DNA from: Burkholderiales bacterium | Lineage (GTDB): Bacteria > Pseudomonadota > Gammaproteobacteria > Burkholderiales > SG8-41 | Assembly: GCA_020854035.1 (NCBI GenBank) | Contig: JADZGE010000010.1 | Coordinates: forward strand, 1-46,902 | Length of the DNA: 46,902 nucleotides | Direction: 5' to 3' | Shown here: piece after piece, positions 24,413 to 33,990 of the stretch | Position numbering within the stretch: the first letter of the stretch is position 1 | How the letters are laid out: each line of letters starts with the position of its first letter | Program-made: the position numbers and the translations under genes | The notes under the pieces: generated by a model | The model's database searches: none | What the model saw: the letters and a program-made list of their open reading frames with translations, nothing else | What the model was told of the DNA's origin: nothing

Positions 24413-26248
24413 TCACTGCGACTCGCCCGCCGCCACCGGGCGGATCGCCGCCTTGAGCCCGGCGAGATCGGACTCGACGAGCGTCTCCTTTTCCAGCAGC
24501 CGCGTCGCGCCGCGCTCCAGCGTCGCGCGCTCGCGCGCGAGTATGCCGAGCGCCACATCGTAGGCCGCGCCGACGATCTCGCGCACGGCAACGTCGATCT
24601 CGCGGGCGGTCTCCTCGCTGAACTCGCGTGGCCCGGGCGCGGCCGCGATGCCGCCAAGGAAGGGCGTGCGCTCCTCCTCGTAGGCGACGTTGCCCAGGGA
24701 CTTCACCATGCCGTAGCGCATGACCATGCTGCGCGCGATGCCGGTTACCTTCACGAGATCGTCCGCCGCTCCGGTCGACAGGCGGCCGAATACCGTTTCC
24801 TCCGCCGCGCGCCCGCCGAGGAGCACGGCCATCTTGTTCTCGAGCTCCTCGCGCGTCATGAGGAACCGGTCCTCGGTCGGGCGCTGGATCGTGTAGCCGA
24901 GCGCGCCCACGCCGCGCGGGATGATCGAGATCTTGTGCACCGGGTCGGCACCCGGCAGCGCCATCGCGACGAGCGCGTGTCCCATCTCGTGATAGGCGAC
25001 GACGCGCCGCTCCGTCTCGTTCAGCAGGCGGTTGCGCTTCTCCAGCCCCGCGACGATGCGCTCGACCGCCTGCGTGAAATCATCGAGCGTCACCGCGTCC
25101 GCGCCGCGCCGCGTCGCGAGCAGCGCCGCCTCGTTGACGAGGTTCGCGAGGTCGGCGCCCGAGAAGCCCGGCGTGAGCGCCGCCACCTTCTCGACCTCCA
25201 CGGCGGGAGCAAGCCGGATCTTCCTCACGTGCACGTTCAGGATCGCGATCCGCCCCGTCCGGTCGGGGCGGTCGACCAGCACCTGCCGGTCGAAGCGCCC
25301 GGCGCGCAGCAGCGCCGGGTCGAGGATCTCGGGGCGGTTGGTGGCCGCGAGCAGCACGAGGCCCGTGCCCGGGTCGAAGCCGTCGAGTTCCGAGAGGAGC
25401 TGGTTCAACGTCTGCTCCTTCTCGTCGTGGCCGCCCAGGCCCATGCTGCCTCGCGCCCGGCCGAGCGCGTCGAGCTCGTCGATGAAGATGATCGCCGGGG
25501 CCCGCCCGCGCGCCTGTTCGAAGAGGTCGCGCACGCGGGCCGCCCCCACGCCGACGAACATCTCGACGAACTCGGAGCCCGAGATCGAGAAGAACGCGAC
25601 GCCCGCTTCCCAGGCGACGGCGCGCGCGAGCAGCGTCTTGCCGGTCCCCGGCGGACCGACGAGGAGAATTCCCCTCGGCACGCGCGCGCCGAGCCGGCCG
25701 TACCGGCCCGGGTCCTTCAGGAACTCGACCACCTCCTGCAATTCGGCCTTCGCTTCATCCACGCCGGCGACGTCGGCGAAGGTGACGCCGGTGGATTTCT
25801 CCATGTAGACCTTGGCGCGGCTCTTGCCGATGCTCATGAAGCCGCCGAGCCCCTGCTGGTTTGCGAATCGCCGGGCAAGCAGCATCCACACGCCGAAAAA
25901 GACCAGCGCCGGCACCACCCACGACAGAAGGTCGCGCACGATCGTGCTTTCGTAGACGCGCGAGTACTGGACGCCGTGGCGGGCGAGCCGCTCGGCGAGC
26001 GCGGGCTCGACGATGTTGGCGACGACGGTGGTGCGGGTGCCGTCGGGGGTCTTGAGCTTGCCCGTCATGCGCTGGTCCGAAACGACCACTTCGGAAATCT
26101 TGCCGCCGGCGAGCAGCTTCTCGAATTCGCTGTAGGGGACGACCTCGACGGTCTGCGCCTCCCGCCACGCCTGCTGGAGCGTGAGTATCGCGAGAACCGC
26201 GAAGATGACGTAGCCGATGTTGAAGCGGGTCTGGTTTCCCATCGACAT
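24413..26248 (-). CDS. FtsH-like membrane AAA+ zinc protease
   Basis: A 611-residue inner-membrane protease. TM1 is at about residues 10-25 and TM2 at about 108-126, with a periplasmic domain between. Walker A is GPPGTGKT (198-205), Walker [13 protein letters not shown] (from 253), pore motif [17 protein letters not shown], and arginine finger RAGRFDRQV. The zinc motif is HEMGH at 420-424, with the third ligand in GAADDL. All catalytic features are present. It differs from the usual proteobacterial FtsH in context (next to thiG, not rlmE/folP), so it may be a second copy; the main ftsH is not in this window. Substrates are unknown. Confidence 0.88.
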   Translation of the reverse strand: MSMGNQTRFNIGYVIFAVLAILTLQQAWREAQTVEVVPYSEFEKLLAGGKISEVVVSDQRMTGKLKTPDGTRTTVVANIVEPALAERLARHGVQYSRVYESTIVRDLLSWVVPALVFFGVWMLLARRFANQQGLGGFMSIGKSRAKVYMEKSTGVTFADVAGVDEAKAELQEVVEFLKDPGRYGRLGARVPRGILLVGPPGTGKTLLARAVAWEAGVAFFSISGSEFVEMFVGVGAARVRDLFEQARGRAPAIIFIDELDALGRARGSMGLGGHDEKEQTLNQLLSELDGFDPGTGLVLLAATNRPEILDPALLRAGRFDRQVLVDRPDRTGRIAILNVHVRKIRLAPAVEVEKVAALTPGFSGADLANLVNEAALLATRRGADAVTLDDFTQAVERIVAGLEKRNRLLNETERRVVAYHEMGHALVAMALPGADPVHKISIIPRGVGALGYTIQRPTEDRFLMTREELENKMAVLLGGRAAEETVFGRLSTGAADDLVKVTGIARSMVMRYGMVKSLGNVAYEEERTPFLGGIAAAPGPREFSEETAREIDVAVREIVGAAYDVALGILARERATLERGATRLLEKETLVESDLAGLKAAIRPVAAGESQ

Positions 26249-26316
26249 CCCCGGTGCCTACCGTCTAGAACCGGGGACGGGCCACGGTTGCCGGGCGTCG
26301 GGAGGCATTCGCCGCC

Positions 26317-26352
26317 GGAAATCGGGGCATCGCGGTCCCGCCCCGATTCTCC
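26317..26352 (-). terminator. Hairpin between thiG and the ftsH-like gene
   Basis: GGAAATCGGGGC and GCCCCGATTCTCC pair with a one-base bulge around an 11-nt loop, 17 bp after the thiG stop. There is no U-tract, so termination is uncertain. It shares the GGAAATC/GATT arm style of the hairpins at 40.0-45.8 kb. Confidence 0.35.
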
Positions 26353-26368
26353 TCGCGGAGACCGGCGG

Positions 26369-27184
26369 TTACCCGCCCGTCCCCGCCGGCGCGATCATGC
26401 CCGCCGTGGGAGAACTCGGCGCCGCGCTGTAGAGCTTCTTCGGCATGCGCCCGGCGAGAAACGCCGAGCGGCCGGCTTCCACCGCCTTCTTCATCGCGGA
26501 CGCCATGAGAACGGGGTTCTTCGCGGCGGCGACCGCCGTGTTCATGAGCACCGCATCGCAGCCGAGTTCCATCGCGATCGCGGCGTCGGAAGCCGTGCCC
26601 ACGCCCGCGTCCACGACCACCGGTACTTTCGCGGCTTCGATGATGATCCGGAGGTTCCACGGGTTGAGAATGCCCATTCCGGAGCCGATCAACGAGGCGA
26701 GCGGCATTACCGCCACGCAGCCGATCGCCTCCAGCTCTCTCGCGATGATGGGATCGTCGGAGGTGTAGACCATGACCTTGAAGCCTTCCGCCACGAGCGT
26801 CTTCGCCGCGGCGAGCGTTTCGACGACGTTGGGATAGAGCGTGTGCGGATCGCCCAGCACCTCGAGCTTGACGAGCTCGTGCCCGTCGAGGAGTTCCCGC
26901 GCAAGACGCAGCGTGCGCACGGCGTCGTCGGCGCTGTAGCAACCGGCCGTGTTCGGGAGCAGGGTGAATTTCGACGGCGGCAGGTGGTCGAGCAGGCTCG
27001 CGCTTTTCGGGTCCTGGCCGATGTTGGTGCGCCGGATCGCGACGGTGACGATCTGCGCGCCGCTCGCGTCCACCGCCGCGCGGGTCTCGGCGAAATCCCG
27101 GTACTTGCCCGTGCCGAGGAGCAGACGCGAGCCGTACGACTTGCCCGCGATCACCAGCGGGTCGAGGTTTTCATGAGGTTTCAT
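26369..27184 (-). CDS. thiG: Thiazole synthase
   Basis: A 271-residue enzyme that forms the thiazole ring of thiamine from deoxyxylulose phosphate, dehydroglycine and ThiS thiocarboxylate. It contains [15 protein letters not shown], the catalytic lysine region [30 protein letters not shown] and [29 protein letters not shown]. The start at 27184 ([18 protein letters not shown]) is followed by normal family sequence. It lies 176 bp downstream of thiS on the same strand. An eight-unit 7-bp repeat array (27189-27244) fills the leader. No TPP riboswitch is recognisable. Confidence 0.95.
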   Translation of the reverse strand: MKPHENLDPLVIAGKSYGSRLLLGTGKYRDFAETRAAVDASGAQIVTVAIRRTNIGQDPKSASLLDHLPPSKFTLLPNTAGCYSADDAVRTLRLARELLDGHELVKLEVLGDPHTLYPNVVETLAAAKTLVAEGFKVMVYTSDDPIIARELEAIGCVAVMPLASLIGSGMGILNPWNLRIIIEAAKVPVVVDAGVGTASDAAIAMELGCDAVLMNTAVAAAKNPVLMASAMKKAVEAGRSAFLAGRMPKKLYSAAPSSPTAGMIAPAGTGG

Positions 27185-27188
27185 CGGA

Positions 27189-27244
27189 CAGTGGCCAGTG
27201 GGCAGCAGCGAGTGAGCAATAACCGGCAACCAGCGGCCAGTATA
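27189..27244. repeat. 7-bp tandem repeat array upstream of thiG
   Basis: Eight units in phase: CAGTGGC, CAGTGGG, CAGCAGC, GAGTGAG, CAATAAC, CGGCAAC, CAGCGGC, CAGTATA. It begins four bases before the thiG start codon in the direction of transcription. Confidence 0.7.
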
Positions 27245-27360
27245 AACCGCGGCGGCCCGCCCGAGGACCGGAGGCGCATCTTCCCGCGGTGGCGGAAACG
27301 CCTGACTGTCATCTCGGGGTTGCATCCTCGCAAGGCGGCGGATGAGCGAGCAAGGCGCGC

Positions 27361-27564
27361 TCAGCCGCCGCCTACGGCGACGACGATTTCCAGCCGGTCG
27401 CCCTCGGCAAGCGGCTCGTCCGCGTAGCGGCCGCGCGGGACGATCGAGCCGTTACGCTCCAGGGCGACGCGCTTGCCCGTCAGCTCCAGCCGCGCAATCA
27501 GCTCGGCGCACGTGAGCGGCGCGTCGAACCCGCGGGACTCGCCGTTGATGGTGATGGAAATCAA
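27361..27564 (-). CDS. thiS: Sulfur carrier protein ThiS
   Basis: A 67-residue ubiquitin-fold protein ending in the required GG (IVVAVGGG), which is thiocarboxylated and hands sulfur to ThiG. It contains [21 protein letters not shown] and [29 protein letters not shown] use TTG at 27564, because family similarity starts at ISITING and no ATG is in place. An A-type repeat arm ending GGCGGCTGAA directly abuts this start, so the native upstream sequence may have been replaced. Confidence 0.88.
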   Translation of the reverse strand: MISITINGESRGFDAPLTCAELIARLELTGKRVALERNGSIVPRGRYADEPLAEGDRLEIVVAVGGG

Positions 27565-27769
27565 TTCAGCCGCCGGTGGCCGTCGATCAACACCGGTGAT
27601 GGTACTACTTGTGGCGAGTCCCGCCCAAGCGGGAATTGATGACAGGGCCCCTCCTCGCCCCGAGCCCTCCCCAGACGTCCGGCCTTGCGGCGGAGGCAAT
27701 GCGCCTCCCGGCAGTTGCCACTGCTTGCGCCCGCCTCATCGGGATCGACCCGCGTTCATCGGCGGCTCG
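27565..27769. repeat. A-type inverted repeat pair (diverged)
   Basis: Left arm 27565-27600 begins TTCAGCCGCCGGTGGCCGTC, sharing its first 11 bases with the arm at 2016. Right arm about 27733-27769 includes CGCGTTCATCGGCGGC. The left arm touches the thiS start codon; the right arm touches the end of the oxidoreductase remnant. Confidence 0.6.
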
Positions 27770-27775
27770 CTTCGA

Positions 27776-28170
27776 CCCCGCGGCGCCGCCGCGCGCGAGA
27801 CCCGGCAGAGCAGGGTCTTGAGGTTGGTCTGGTCCGACACCGGGTCGCGCTGGGTGTGGTCGGTGAGGAAGTTGACCGGGCGCCACGGGTGGTAGGGCTG
27901 GCGCTCGCCCCAGCCGATGGGAACGTATACCTAGCTCTCGCGTATGCCGGCGTTCACCCAGGCGACCGCCTCGATTGCGCCGTGCACCGTCTCGACGCGC
28001 ACCCGCTCGCCGCCGGCGATGCCGAGCGCGGCTGCCTTGCCGGGATGGATCTGGCAGTAGAGATCGGGCCACATCTCCCGCGCCCGCCAGAAGTAGTGGG
28101 CAAAGCTGTGGAAGTGCTCGGCGGGCGCGCGTCCCGTGACGAGCTCGGTATCGAAGCCGCGGCCACGGCG
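27776..28170 (-). pseudogene. C-terminal remnant of a molybdopterin oxidoreductase
   Basis: Reading the minus strand from about 28170, the frame gives TELVTGRAPAEHFHSF, then YFWRAREMWPDLYCQIHP, GKAAALGIAGGERVRVETVH, and after an in-frame TAG (27931-27933) VYVPIGWGERQPYHPWRPVN, FLTDHTQRDPVSDQTNLKTL and LCRVSR. This is the molydopterin-dinucleotide-binding end of a CISM/DMSO-reductase family enzyme, as in formate dehydrogenase or thiosulfate/tetrathionate reductase relatives. The larger N-terminal part with the FeS and cofactor motifs is absent. It is bounded on one side by an A-type repeat and on the other by unrecognised sequence up to the tRNA. Confidence 0.7.
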
Positions 28171-28390
28171 ATGCGATCGAGGCAGAAGGGCAAGGGCGTC
28201 GCGGTGGTTGCGGACACGGAACTGCCGCCTCCGACGCGGGCCTGCGCTTGATCGAGCGCCGCGCGCTCGAGACCGGTTCCGTGCGGGCGCGGCTGACCCG
28301 CCGCGCCGCGCGCCCGGGACGGTCGTGCGGGACTTCCGTGACGCCGGTTCGCTCTGCGGTGACGGAAAACGCCGTACAATACGTTGTGAT
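28171..28390. other. Gene-free stretch before tRNA-Gly
   Basis: No intact gene is seen. A TACAAT box (28375-28380) lies ten bases before the tRNA and is the likely -10 element; the -35 is not clear. The rest may be further decayed sequence linked to the oxidoreductase remnant. Confidence 0.4.
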
Positions 28391-28464
28391 GCGGGTGTAG
28401 TTCAATGGCAGAACGGCAGCTTCCCAAGCTGCATACGAGGGTTCGATTCCCTTCACCCGCTCCA
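28391..28464 (+). tRNA. tRNA-Gly (anticodon CCC)
   Basis: A 74-nt tRNA with encoded CCA end. The acceptor stem GCGGGTG pairs with CACCCGC, D-loop is AGTTCAATGGCAGA, anticodon stem GCAGC / GCTGC encloses the loop TTCCCAA (anticodon CCC), and the T-arm is GAGGGTTCGATTCCCTTC. It resembles E. coli glyU. A possible -10 box TACAAT is at 28375-28380. Confidence 0.95.
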
Positions 28465-28657
28465 CTCCCCACCGGTTCGCGAGGTGAGCCGGGGTTCGCG
28501 TTTGTCGCCGCACGGCGCCCCTGTTGCCCGCCTTGGCCCCGCGCTGTCGTGTCGTCCCGGCATCGCTCTCGTGCGTTAAGATGGAATTGCGCCCGGGGTG
28601 AAGCGTCCGGCGCGCCCGGCTCCGCTGCGCGGCCCGGCACGTGAGAGGAGGAAAGCG

Positions 28658-30958
28658 ATGAAAGCGCTCAAGTACCTGTTGGTCGCCATCGGCGGCGTGG
28701 CCGTTCTGATCGGCGCAGTGATCGCCTACGTCGCCGCGACTTTCGACCCGAACGCCTACAAGCCGGAGATCATCAAGCTCGTGAAGGAGAGCAAGCAGCG
28801 GACGTTGAAGCTCGACGGCGACATCACGCTCTCGTTCTGGCCCAACATCGGCGCCGCGCTGGGCAAGGTTTCGCTCTCGGAGGCGAGGAGCGAGAAGGAA
28901 TTCGCCGCGATCGAGAGCGCCCGTGTATCGATCAAGCTGATGCCGCTTTTCTCCAGGCAGGTCGTGGTGGACGAGGTGCGCGTGCGGGGAGCGAAGGCCG
29001 CCATCGTCCGGTACAAGGACGGCAGGATGAACATCGACGACCTGCTGGCGAAGGACGAGAAGCAGTGGAAAGAGGACGTTGCATTCGACGTCGCGGAAGT
29101 ACTCATCGAGAACTCGGCGCTCACCGTCCGCGACGAGCAGAAGGGCGCGCGGTATTCCGTCTCGAAGCTCGATCTTCGCACCGGGCGCATCGCCAGCAAC
29201 GTTCCCACGAACGTCGCCCTCTCCGTGACCGTGCAGACGAACCAGCCGAAACTGAACCTCGCGACCTCGCTCAAGTCGCGGCTTACCTTCGACCTCGACA
29301 GGCAGGTCTATGTCCTCGACGGCATGAGCCTCGACGCGAAGGGCGACGCCCTCGACATCCGTGGCCTCGCGCTGAAGGCCGCCGGCAGCGTCACCGCGAA
29401 GCTCGCCGCCAGCGAGTTCACCGCGGACCGGCTCTCGGTGGCGATGACCGGCGAGATCGGCACGGACAGTCTCGACGTGAAGCTCGACGCCCCGAAGCTC
29501 CTGCTGACGAAGGAGAAGGCGAGCGGCGACAAGGTGACGCTCGTCGCGAAGGTGACCGGAGCGCAGGGCGCGATCAACGCGAACGTCGGTCTGCCAGGCA
29601 TCGAGGGCACGGGGAAGGCCTTCAAGTCGAGCGCGATGACGCTCGATCTCGACATGAAGCGGGGTGAGCTCGCGCTCAGGGCGAAGCTCTCCTCGCCGCT
29701 CGCCGGCAACATCGAGGCGCGCCAGGTGACGCTGCCGAATCTCGCGGCGAACCTCACGGTGAGCGGGCCCGACATCCCCGGCAAGAGCCTGGCGGGCGAG
29801 TTGAGGGGGAGCGCATCGCTCGACGGCGGGAAGGAGAACGCCAGCGCCAGCCTCGCGGGCAAGGTCGGCGACAGCAACATCAAGGCGCGGCTCGGGCTGG
29901 CGAGCTTCAAGAGCGCCGCGGTCAGTTTCGACGTGGACATCGACCAGCTCGATCTCGACCGCTATTTCCCGCCGGCGCCGGCCGCGCAGAAGGAGAAGGG
30001 GCCCGAGAAGCCTTTCGATCTCACGGGTCTGAGGAATCTCAACGCCGGCGGCACGATCCGCATCGGCGCGCTGAAGGCGAACAACATCAGAGCGCAGAAC
30101 GTCCGGGTGAGCGTCAAGGCGGCCGGCGGGCGGGTCGATCTCAACCCGGTGAATGCCGGCTTCTACCAGGGCACGCTCGCGAGCGCGGTCTCGATCAACG
30201 CGGCCCCGGCTACTCCCACGTTCGCCGTCAAGCACCACATGAGCGGCATCAGCATCGCGCCGCTCCTGAAGGACCTCGCGAACAACGACACGCTGGAAGG
30301 CCGGGGCAACGTCAGCCTCGACGTGACATCGCAGGGCAGCACGGCCAGCGCTCTCAAGAAGGCGCTGAACGGCAGCGCCGCGGTGAAACTGACGGACGGG
30401 GCCGTGAAAGGGATCGACGTCGCGGGTTCGATCCGCGGCGCCAAGGCAAGGCTGGGATCGCTGCGCGGCGAGCAGACGCAGAAGGCGGACAAGACGCAGA
30501 AGACGGACTTTTCCGAGCTGACCGCCACCTTCCGGATCACGAACGGCGTCGCCCGCAACAACGACCTCTCGCTCAAGTCGCCGCTGCTGCGGGTGGGCGG
30601 CGAGGGCGACATCAACATCGGGGAGGACAGCCTCAACTACCTCGTCAAGGCCTCGATCGTGGGCACGAGCAAGGGGCAGGGCGGGCGCGAGCTCGCCGAT
30701 CTGCAGGGCATCACGGTGCCGGTGCGGGTGACGGGCCCGATGGCCGCTCCCTCGTATCAGCTCGATTTCGGCTCGATGGCGACCGACCTCGCGAAGCAGA
30801 AGGTCGAGGAGCGCCTCACGAGCGAGATCGGCAGGCGTCTCGGCGGCGGGGCGGCCGCGGGTGGTGCCGCCGCCTCCGGGAAGGACGCGGGCAAGGGAAC
30901 GACGCCCGCCAGCAGCGGCCGGCCGCAGGACATGCTGAAGGGCCTCTTCGGCCGGTGA
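28658..30958 (+). CDS. AsmA-family envelope protein
   Basis: A 766-residue protein anchored by one N-terminal helix (YLLVAIGGVAVLIGAVIAYVAATF), with the AsmA start FDPNAYKPEIIKLVKESKQRTLKLDGDITLSFWPNIGAALGKVSLSEA. The C-terminal AsmA domain has LKKALNGSAAVKLTDGAVKGIDVAGSIR and EDSLNYLVKASIVGTS. AsmA-like proteins form long beta-sheet grooves thought to carry lipids between inner and outer membrane. GAGGAGG seven bases upstream supports the start. The tail is rich in Gly and Ala. Relevant neighbours are the lpt genes and mlaC, all envelope lipid handling, though not in one operon. Confidence 0.9.
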   Translation: MKALKYLLVAIGGVAVLIGAVIAYVAATFDPNAYKPEIIKLVKESKQRTLKLDGDITLSFWPNIGAALGKVSLSEARSEKEFAAIESARVSIKLMPLFSRQVVVDEVRVRGAKAAIVRYKDGRMNIDDLLAKDEKQWKEDVAFDVAEVLIENSALTVRDEQKGARYSVSKLDLRTGRIASNVPTNVALSVTVQTNQPKLNLATSLKSRLTFDLDRQVYVLDGMSLDAKGDALDIRGLALKAAGSVTAKLAASEFTADRLSVAMTGEIGTDSLDVKLDAPKLLLTKEKASGDKVTLVAKVTGAQGAINANVGLPGIEGTGKAFKSSAMTLDLDMKRGELALRAKLSSPLAGNIEARQVTLPNLAANLTVSGPDIPGKSLAGELRGSASLDGGKENASASLAGKVGDSNIKARLGLASFKSAAVSFDVDIDQLDLDRYFPPAPAAQKEKGPEKPFDLTGLRNLNAGGTIRIGALKANNIRAQNVRVSVKAAGGRVDLNPVNAGFYQGTLASAVSINAAPATPTFAVKHHMSGISIAPLLKDLANNDTLEGRGNVSLDVTSQGSTASALKKALNGSAAVKLTDGAVKGIDVAGSIRGAKARLGSLRGEQTQKADKTQKTDFSELTATFRITNGVARNNDLSLKSPLLRVGGEGDINIGEDSLNYLVKASIVGTSKGQGGRELADLQGITVPVRVTGPMAAPSYQLDFGSMATDLAKQKVEERLTSEIGRRLGGGAAAGGAAASGKDAGKGTTPASSGRPQDMLKGLFGR

Positions 30959-30965
30959 CGCCCGG

Positions 30966-31216
30966 AATCGCCGCCGATGCACGCCGATAAGGTCCGGTGC
31001 AGTCCCGGAAGCACACGCACAGTGAAGCGAGGCCATTCCTCCGCTCCACTCAGGGTCGATGCGGAGCAGACGGGGTGGGGTAGGGCGTTTCAGCGGCGGA
31101 ACCGCGACACAGCTGTAGTGAGCGCTGCCACGGGACCGGTCGCAGGCCGGCGACTCGGTGCGCTGTCGCTTCCGGGCCGGCAACATCGGCGTGCATCGGC
31201 GTCGATCGGCGGCTGA
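30966..31216. repeat. A-type inverted repeat pair upstream of mutY
   Basis: Left arm 30966-30992 (AATCGCCGCCGATGCACGCC then GATAAGG); right arm 31183-31216 (AACATCGGCGTGCATCGGCG, then TCGATCGGCGGCTGA). The right arm runs straight into the mutY ATG. CCCGGAAGC near the left arm and GCTTCCGGG near the right arm extend the inverted symmetry. The enclosed ~190 bp has no gene. Confidence 0.7.
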
Positions 31217-32248
31217 ATGACCGGCCTCGCCGCGAAGCTCGTCGCCTGGCACAAGCGCCACGGCCGCCACGGCATGCCGTGGCAGGGCACGCGCGATCCC
31301 TACCGCGTCTGGGTATCCGAGATCATGCTGCAGCAGACCCGGGTTGCAACAGCCATTCCGTACTACGAGCGTTTCCTCGCCCGCTTTCCGGACGTGACGA
31401 CCCTTGCCGCGGCCTCGCTCGACGAGGTCATGCGGTTGTGGGCCGGCCTCGGCTACTACTCGCGCGCGCGCAACCTGCACCGGGCCGCCGGCATCGTGGC
31501 GCGCGAGCATGGCGGGCGCTTCCCGTCGACATTTTCCGGGGTCGCGGCGCTGCCCGGCGTCGGCCGCTCCACCGCGGGCGCGATACTGGTGTTCTCACGC
31601 GGCGCCCGCCACGCCGTGCTCGACGGCAACGTCAAGCGGGTACTGACGCGCGCGTTCGGGGTTGCCGGCCGCCCGGGCGAGAAGCGCGTCGCCGCCCGGC
31701 TCTGGGCGCTCGCGGAGAAACTCGCTCCCGCCCGTGGCGTGCGCGCCTATACGCAAGGCGTCATGGACCTCGGGGCAACGGTGTGCACCCGAACCCGCCC
31801 GCGCTGCACGGCGTGCCCGTGGGCAGAGCGCTGCGTCGCGCGCAGGCGGGACATGACCGGCGCGCTGCCCGGCCGCAAGGCGCCCCGGGCGTTGCCACGC
31901 CGGCGAACGACGATGGTCGCGTTGACGCGGGCGGGCGAAGTGCTGCTGGAGAAGCGGCCGCCGGCGGGAATCTGGGGTGGCTTGTGGAGCCTGCCAGAAG
32001 CCGCGCACGACGAGGATGTGGCGCAATACTGCGAGCGGCGTTTCGGAGTCCGCGTGGCCGACGTGGAGAGGCTCCCGCCGCTGGCGCACGCCTTCACGCA
32101 CTTCAAGCTCGACATCCTGCCGCTGCGGGCGCGGATCGAAGCGCTGGAGGAGCGCGCGGCCGAGCCCGGGCTCGCATGGCTGCCGCTGGAGGACGCGCGT
32201 GGCGCCGCGATTCCGGCGCCGGTCAGGCGCATCCTCGCCGGGCTTTGA
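31217..32248 (+). CDS. mutY: Adenine DNA glycosylase
   Basis: A 343-residue base-excision repair enzyme removing A opposite 8-oxo-G. It contains WVSEIMLQQTRVATAIPYYERFL with the catalytic Glu, the helix-hairpin-helix LPGVGRSTAGAIL with the catalytic Asp in VLDGNVKRVL, and the 4Fe-4S ligands CTRTRPRCTACPWAERC. A C-terminal NUDIX-like domain (VALTRAGEVLLEKRPPAGIWGGLWSLPEA) recognises 8-oxo-G. Its leader has been replaced by an A-type repeat ending directly at the ATG. It is followed by convergent LON-domain gene. Confidence 0.95.
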   Translation: MTGLAAKLVAWHKRHGRHGMPWQGTRDPYRVWVSEIMLQQTRVATAIPYYERFLARFPDVTTLAAASLDEVMRLWAGLGYYSRARNLHRAAGIVAREHGGRFPSTFSGVAALPGVGRSTAGAILVFSRGARHAVLDGNVKRVLTRAFGVAGRPGEKRVAARLWALAEKLAPARGVRAYTQGVMDLGATVCTRTRPRCTACPWAERCVARRRDMTGALPGRKAPRALPRRRTTMVALTRAGEVLLEKRPPAGIWGGLWSLPEAAHDEDVAQYCERRFGVRVADVERLPPLAHAFTHFKLDILPLRARIEALEERAAEPGLAWLPLEDARGAAIPAPVRRILAGL

Positions 32249-32270
32249 GCGGCGGGCAGCGACTCGTGCG

Positions 32271-32873
32271 TCACGCTTCGGCCGCCGTGCCGAACCCCAT
32301 GCGCGAAAGGAACACGCGCAGGCGCTGGAACCGCCGCGTGGCATCCGGGATCTCGAGCAGCTCCTGCTTCTCCGCGGCCTCGAGCGGCAGGATCTCGGCG
32401 AGGCGGTAGCTCACCCACGCGGCGTCGTCGATCCGTACGGGTTCCGGAAAACGATCCGTGCCCACCTTGTCGATGATCGACGAGAGTATCCCGCCGCACA
32501 CGGCGTCCACTTCCGTACCGGCCGGCTCCGCCGGCACGACCTCCACGCTCGCCGACACGAGCTGGTTCGCCCCGACGCGGGTTTCGCACACCCGGAAGCG
32601 TTCGCCGCCGCGCGCGAGGAGGTTGAAGAGCCCGAGCCGCGGCATCTCCCATTCCGCGATCGTCGCGAGGCAGCCGACCGGCGCGGGGAGCGCGGCCGCG
32701 CCGACCTCGGTTCCCTCGCGGATCAGGCAAACGCCGAACGGCACGTTCTCGCGCAGGCATGTCTTGGTGAGCTCGATATAGCGCTGCTCGAACACCCGCA
32801 GCGGCAGCACGCCCTCCGGGAAGAGGACCGTGTTGAGCGGGAAGAGCAATATGTCGCGCCGCGTCCCGGTCAT
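32271..32873 (-). CDS. LON N-terminal (substrate-binding) domain protein
   Basis: A 200-residue protein consisting of the Lon protease N-terminal domain alone: LLFPLNTVLFPEGVLPLRVFEQRYIELTKTCLRENVPFGVCLIREGTEVG, then GCLATIAEWEMPRLGLFNLLARGGERFRV. No ATPase or protease part. Such stand-alone proteins are widespread in Betaproteobacteria, often near mutY and rapZ; their role is unproven. AGGAG eight bases upstream supports the start at 32873, giving MTGTRRDILLFPLN. Confidence 0.85.
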   Translation of the reverse strand: MTGTRRDILLFPLNTVLFPEGVLPLRVFEQRYIELTKTCLRENVPFGVCLIREGTEVGAAALPAPVGCLATIAEWEMPRLGLFNLLARGGERFRVCETRVGANQLVSASVEVVPAEPAGTEVDAVCGGILSSIIDKVGTDRFPEPVRIDDAAWVSYRLAEILPLEAAEKQELLEIPDATRRFQRLRVFLSRMGFGTAAEA

Positions 32874-33020
32874 GCCCCAGCTCCTGCGGGGTGGGCGGTG
32901 ACCGGCGAGCGCCGAGCTCCGTCCGGGCGGCGCCACCGCGGCGCACGCGGCGGGACCGCCGCACCGGCCGACGACAGTGCCGGTTCACGGTTCACGGCCG
33001 GCCGCTTGCGGTTCCCCGGC

Positions 33021-33857
33021 TCAGGCGAGCCCCCGGTGCCGCACGAGCACCTGCGCCTGGCCCCGGAAGTGCACGGCGAGCGATTCGACGACGTATACGG
33101 ACCGGTGGCGCCCTCCGGTGCAGCCGATCGCCACCGTGAGGTAGCTGCGGTTGTCGTGCTCGTAGCTCGGCAGCCAGTCCCCGATGAAGCGGCGGATATC
33201 GGCCAGCATTTTCTGCACGCCGGTATCCGCGGCGAGGAACTCGGCAACCGGGCGGTCGATTCCGGTCAGCGGGCGCAGCCGGTCGTCGTAATGCGGGTTG
33301 GGCAGGCAGCGTACGTCGAACACGAGATCCGCGTCGAGCGGGATGCCGCCCTTGTAGCCGAACGACTCGAAGAGCAGCGTGAGTCCCACCGGCGGGACCG
33401 CCACGAAGTCCTTGACCCAGTTCCGCAGGATGTTCGCGCTGAGTTCGCTCGTGTCTACCCGGTGGGCGAGCTCGGCGAGCCCGGCGAGGAACTCGCGCTC
33501 GCGCTCGATGCATTCGGGCAGCGTCAGCCTGCCGTCGTGCAGGGGATGGCGGCGGCGCGTTTCGGAAAAGCGCTTGATCAGGGTGTCGGTCTTCGCTTCG
33601 AGAAAAATCACGCGAAGATCGATGCCGCGGCCCCGGTAGGCCTCGAACTGGTCCCGGAGCGTCGCGCTGACGCTCGCGCTGCGCTCCCCGATGCAAACGG
33701 CCACGCGCTCGTGCCCGGCCGCGGCCACGTGGTCCACGAGCCGCGGCAAAAGCGTCGCCGGCAGACCGTCCACGTAATAGTAGCCGCTGTCCTCGAGCAC
33801 GTTCAGCGCCACGCTCTTGCCGGAGCCCGAGAGGCCGGTGATCAGAACGAGCTGCAT
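33021..33857 (-). CDS. rapZ: RNase adapter protein RapZ
   Basis: A 278-residue nucleotide-binding protein. Walker A is [28 protein letters not shown], then [31 protein letters not shown] and the C-terminal domain with [26 protein letters not shown] and [15 protein letters not shown]. In E. coli RapZ senses glucosamine-6-phosphate and hands sRNA GlmZ to RNase E; GlmY, transcribed with GlrR and sigma-54, opposes it. No GlmY/GlmZ is recognised here. It lies 115 bp downstream of hprK. Confidence 0.94.
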   Translation of the reverse strand: MQLVLITGLSGSGKSVALNVLEDSGYYYVDGLPATLLPRLVDHVAAAGHERVAVCIGERSASVSATLRDQFEAYRGRGIDLRVIFLEAKTDTLIKRFSETRRRHPLHDGRLTLPECIEREREFLAGLAELAHRVDTSELSANILRNWVKDFVAVPPVGLTLLFESFGYKGGIPLDADLVFDVRCLPNPHYDDRLRPLTGIDRPVAEFLAADTGVQKMLADIRRFIGDWLPSYEHDNRSYLTVAIGCTGGRHRSVYVVESLAVHFRGQAQVLVRHRGLA

Positions 33858-33955
33858 GCGACGGGGCGACTCGTGAACGATGGACGACGGGATTCGAAGC
33901 GTGAGCGCCGAATCGTGGCGCGAGCGAACCGGCGATGCACCCGGGCCCGGCTCAT

Positions 33956-33990
33956 GATTCACCACTTGCCGTTCACCGTTCCCCGTCCTT
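33956..33990. repeat. 7-bp repeats across the hprK 3' end
   Basis: GATTCAC, CACTTGC, CGTTCAC, CGTTCCC, CGTCCTT in phase, overlapping the hprK stop codon (33973-33975). Weaker heptamers continue toward the rapZ start (33865-33955). Confidence 0.5.

Noticed and set aside
20482..24456. 1300-codon plus-strand frame overlapping the GGDEF-EAL gene
   Set aside because: Out of frame with CHASE, PAS, GGDEF and EAL motifs and of random Arg/Gly-rich composition.
27565..27800. TPP riboswitch upstream of thiS
   Set aside because: No thi-box motifs are recognisable; the region is an A-type repeat and an oxidoreductase remnant.
27605..31510. Very long minus-strand open frame (about 1300 codons)
   Set aside because: It runs antisense to the AsmA and mutY genes, is Arg/His/Ala-rich with no domain, and is a by-product of high GC; the plus-strand genes have clear motifs and ribosome sites.
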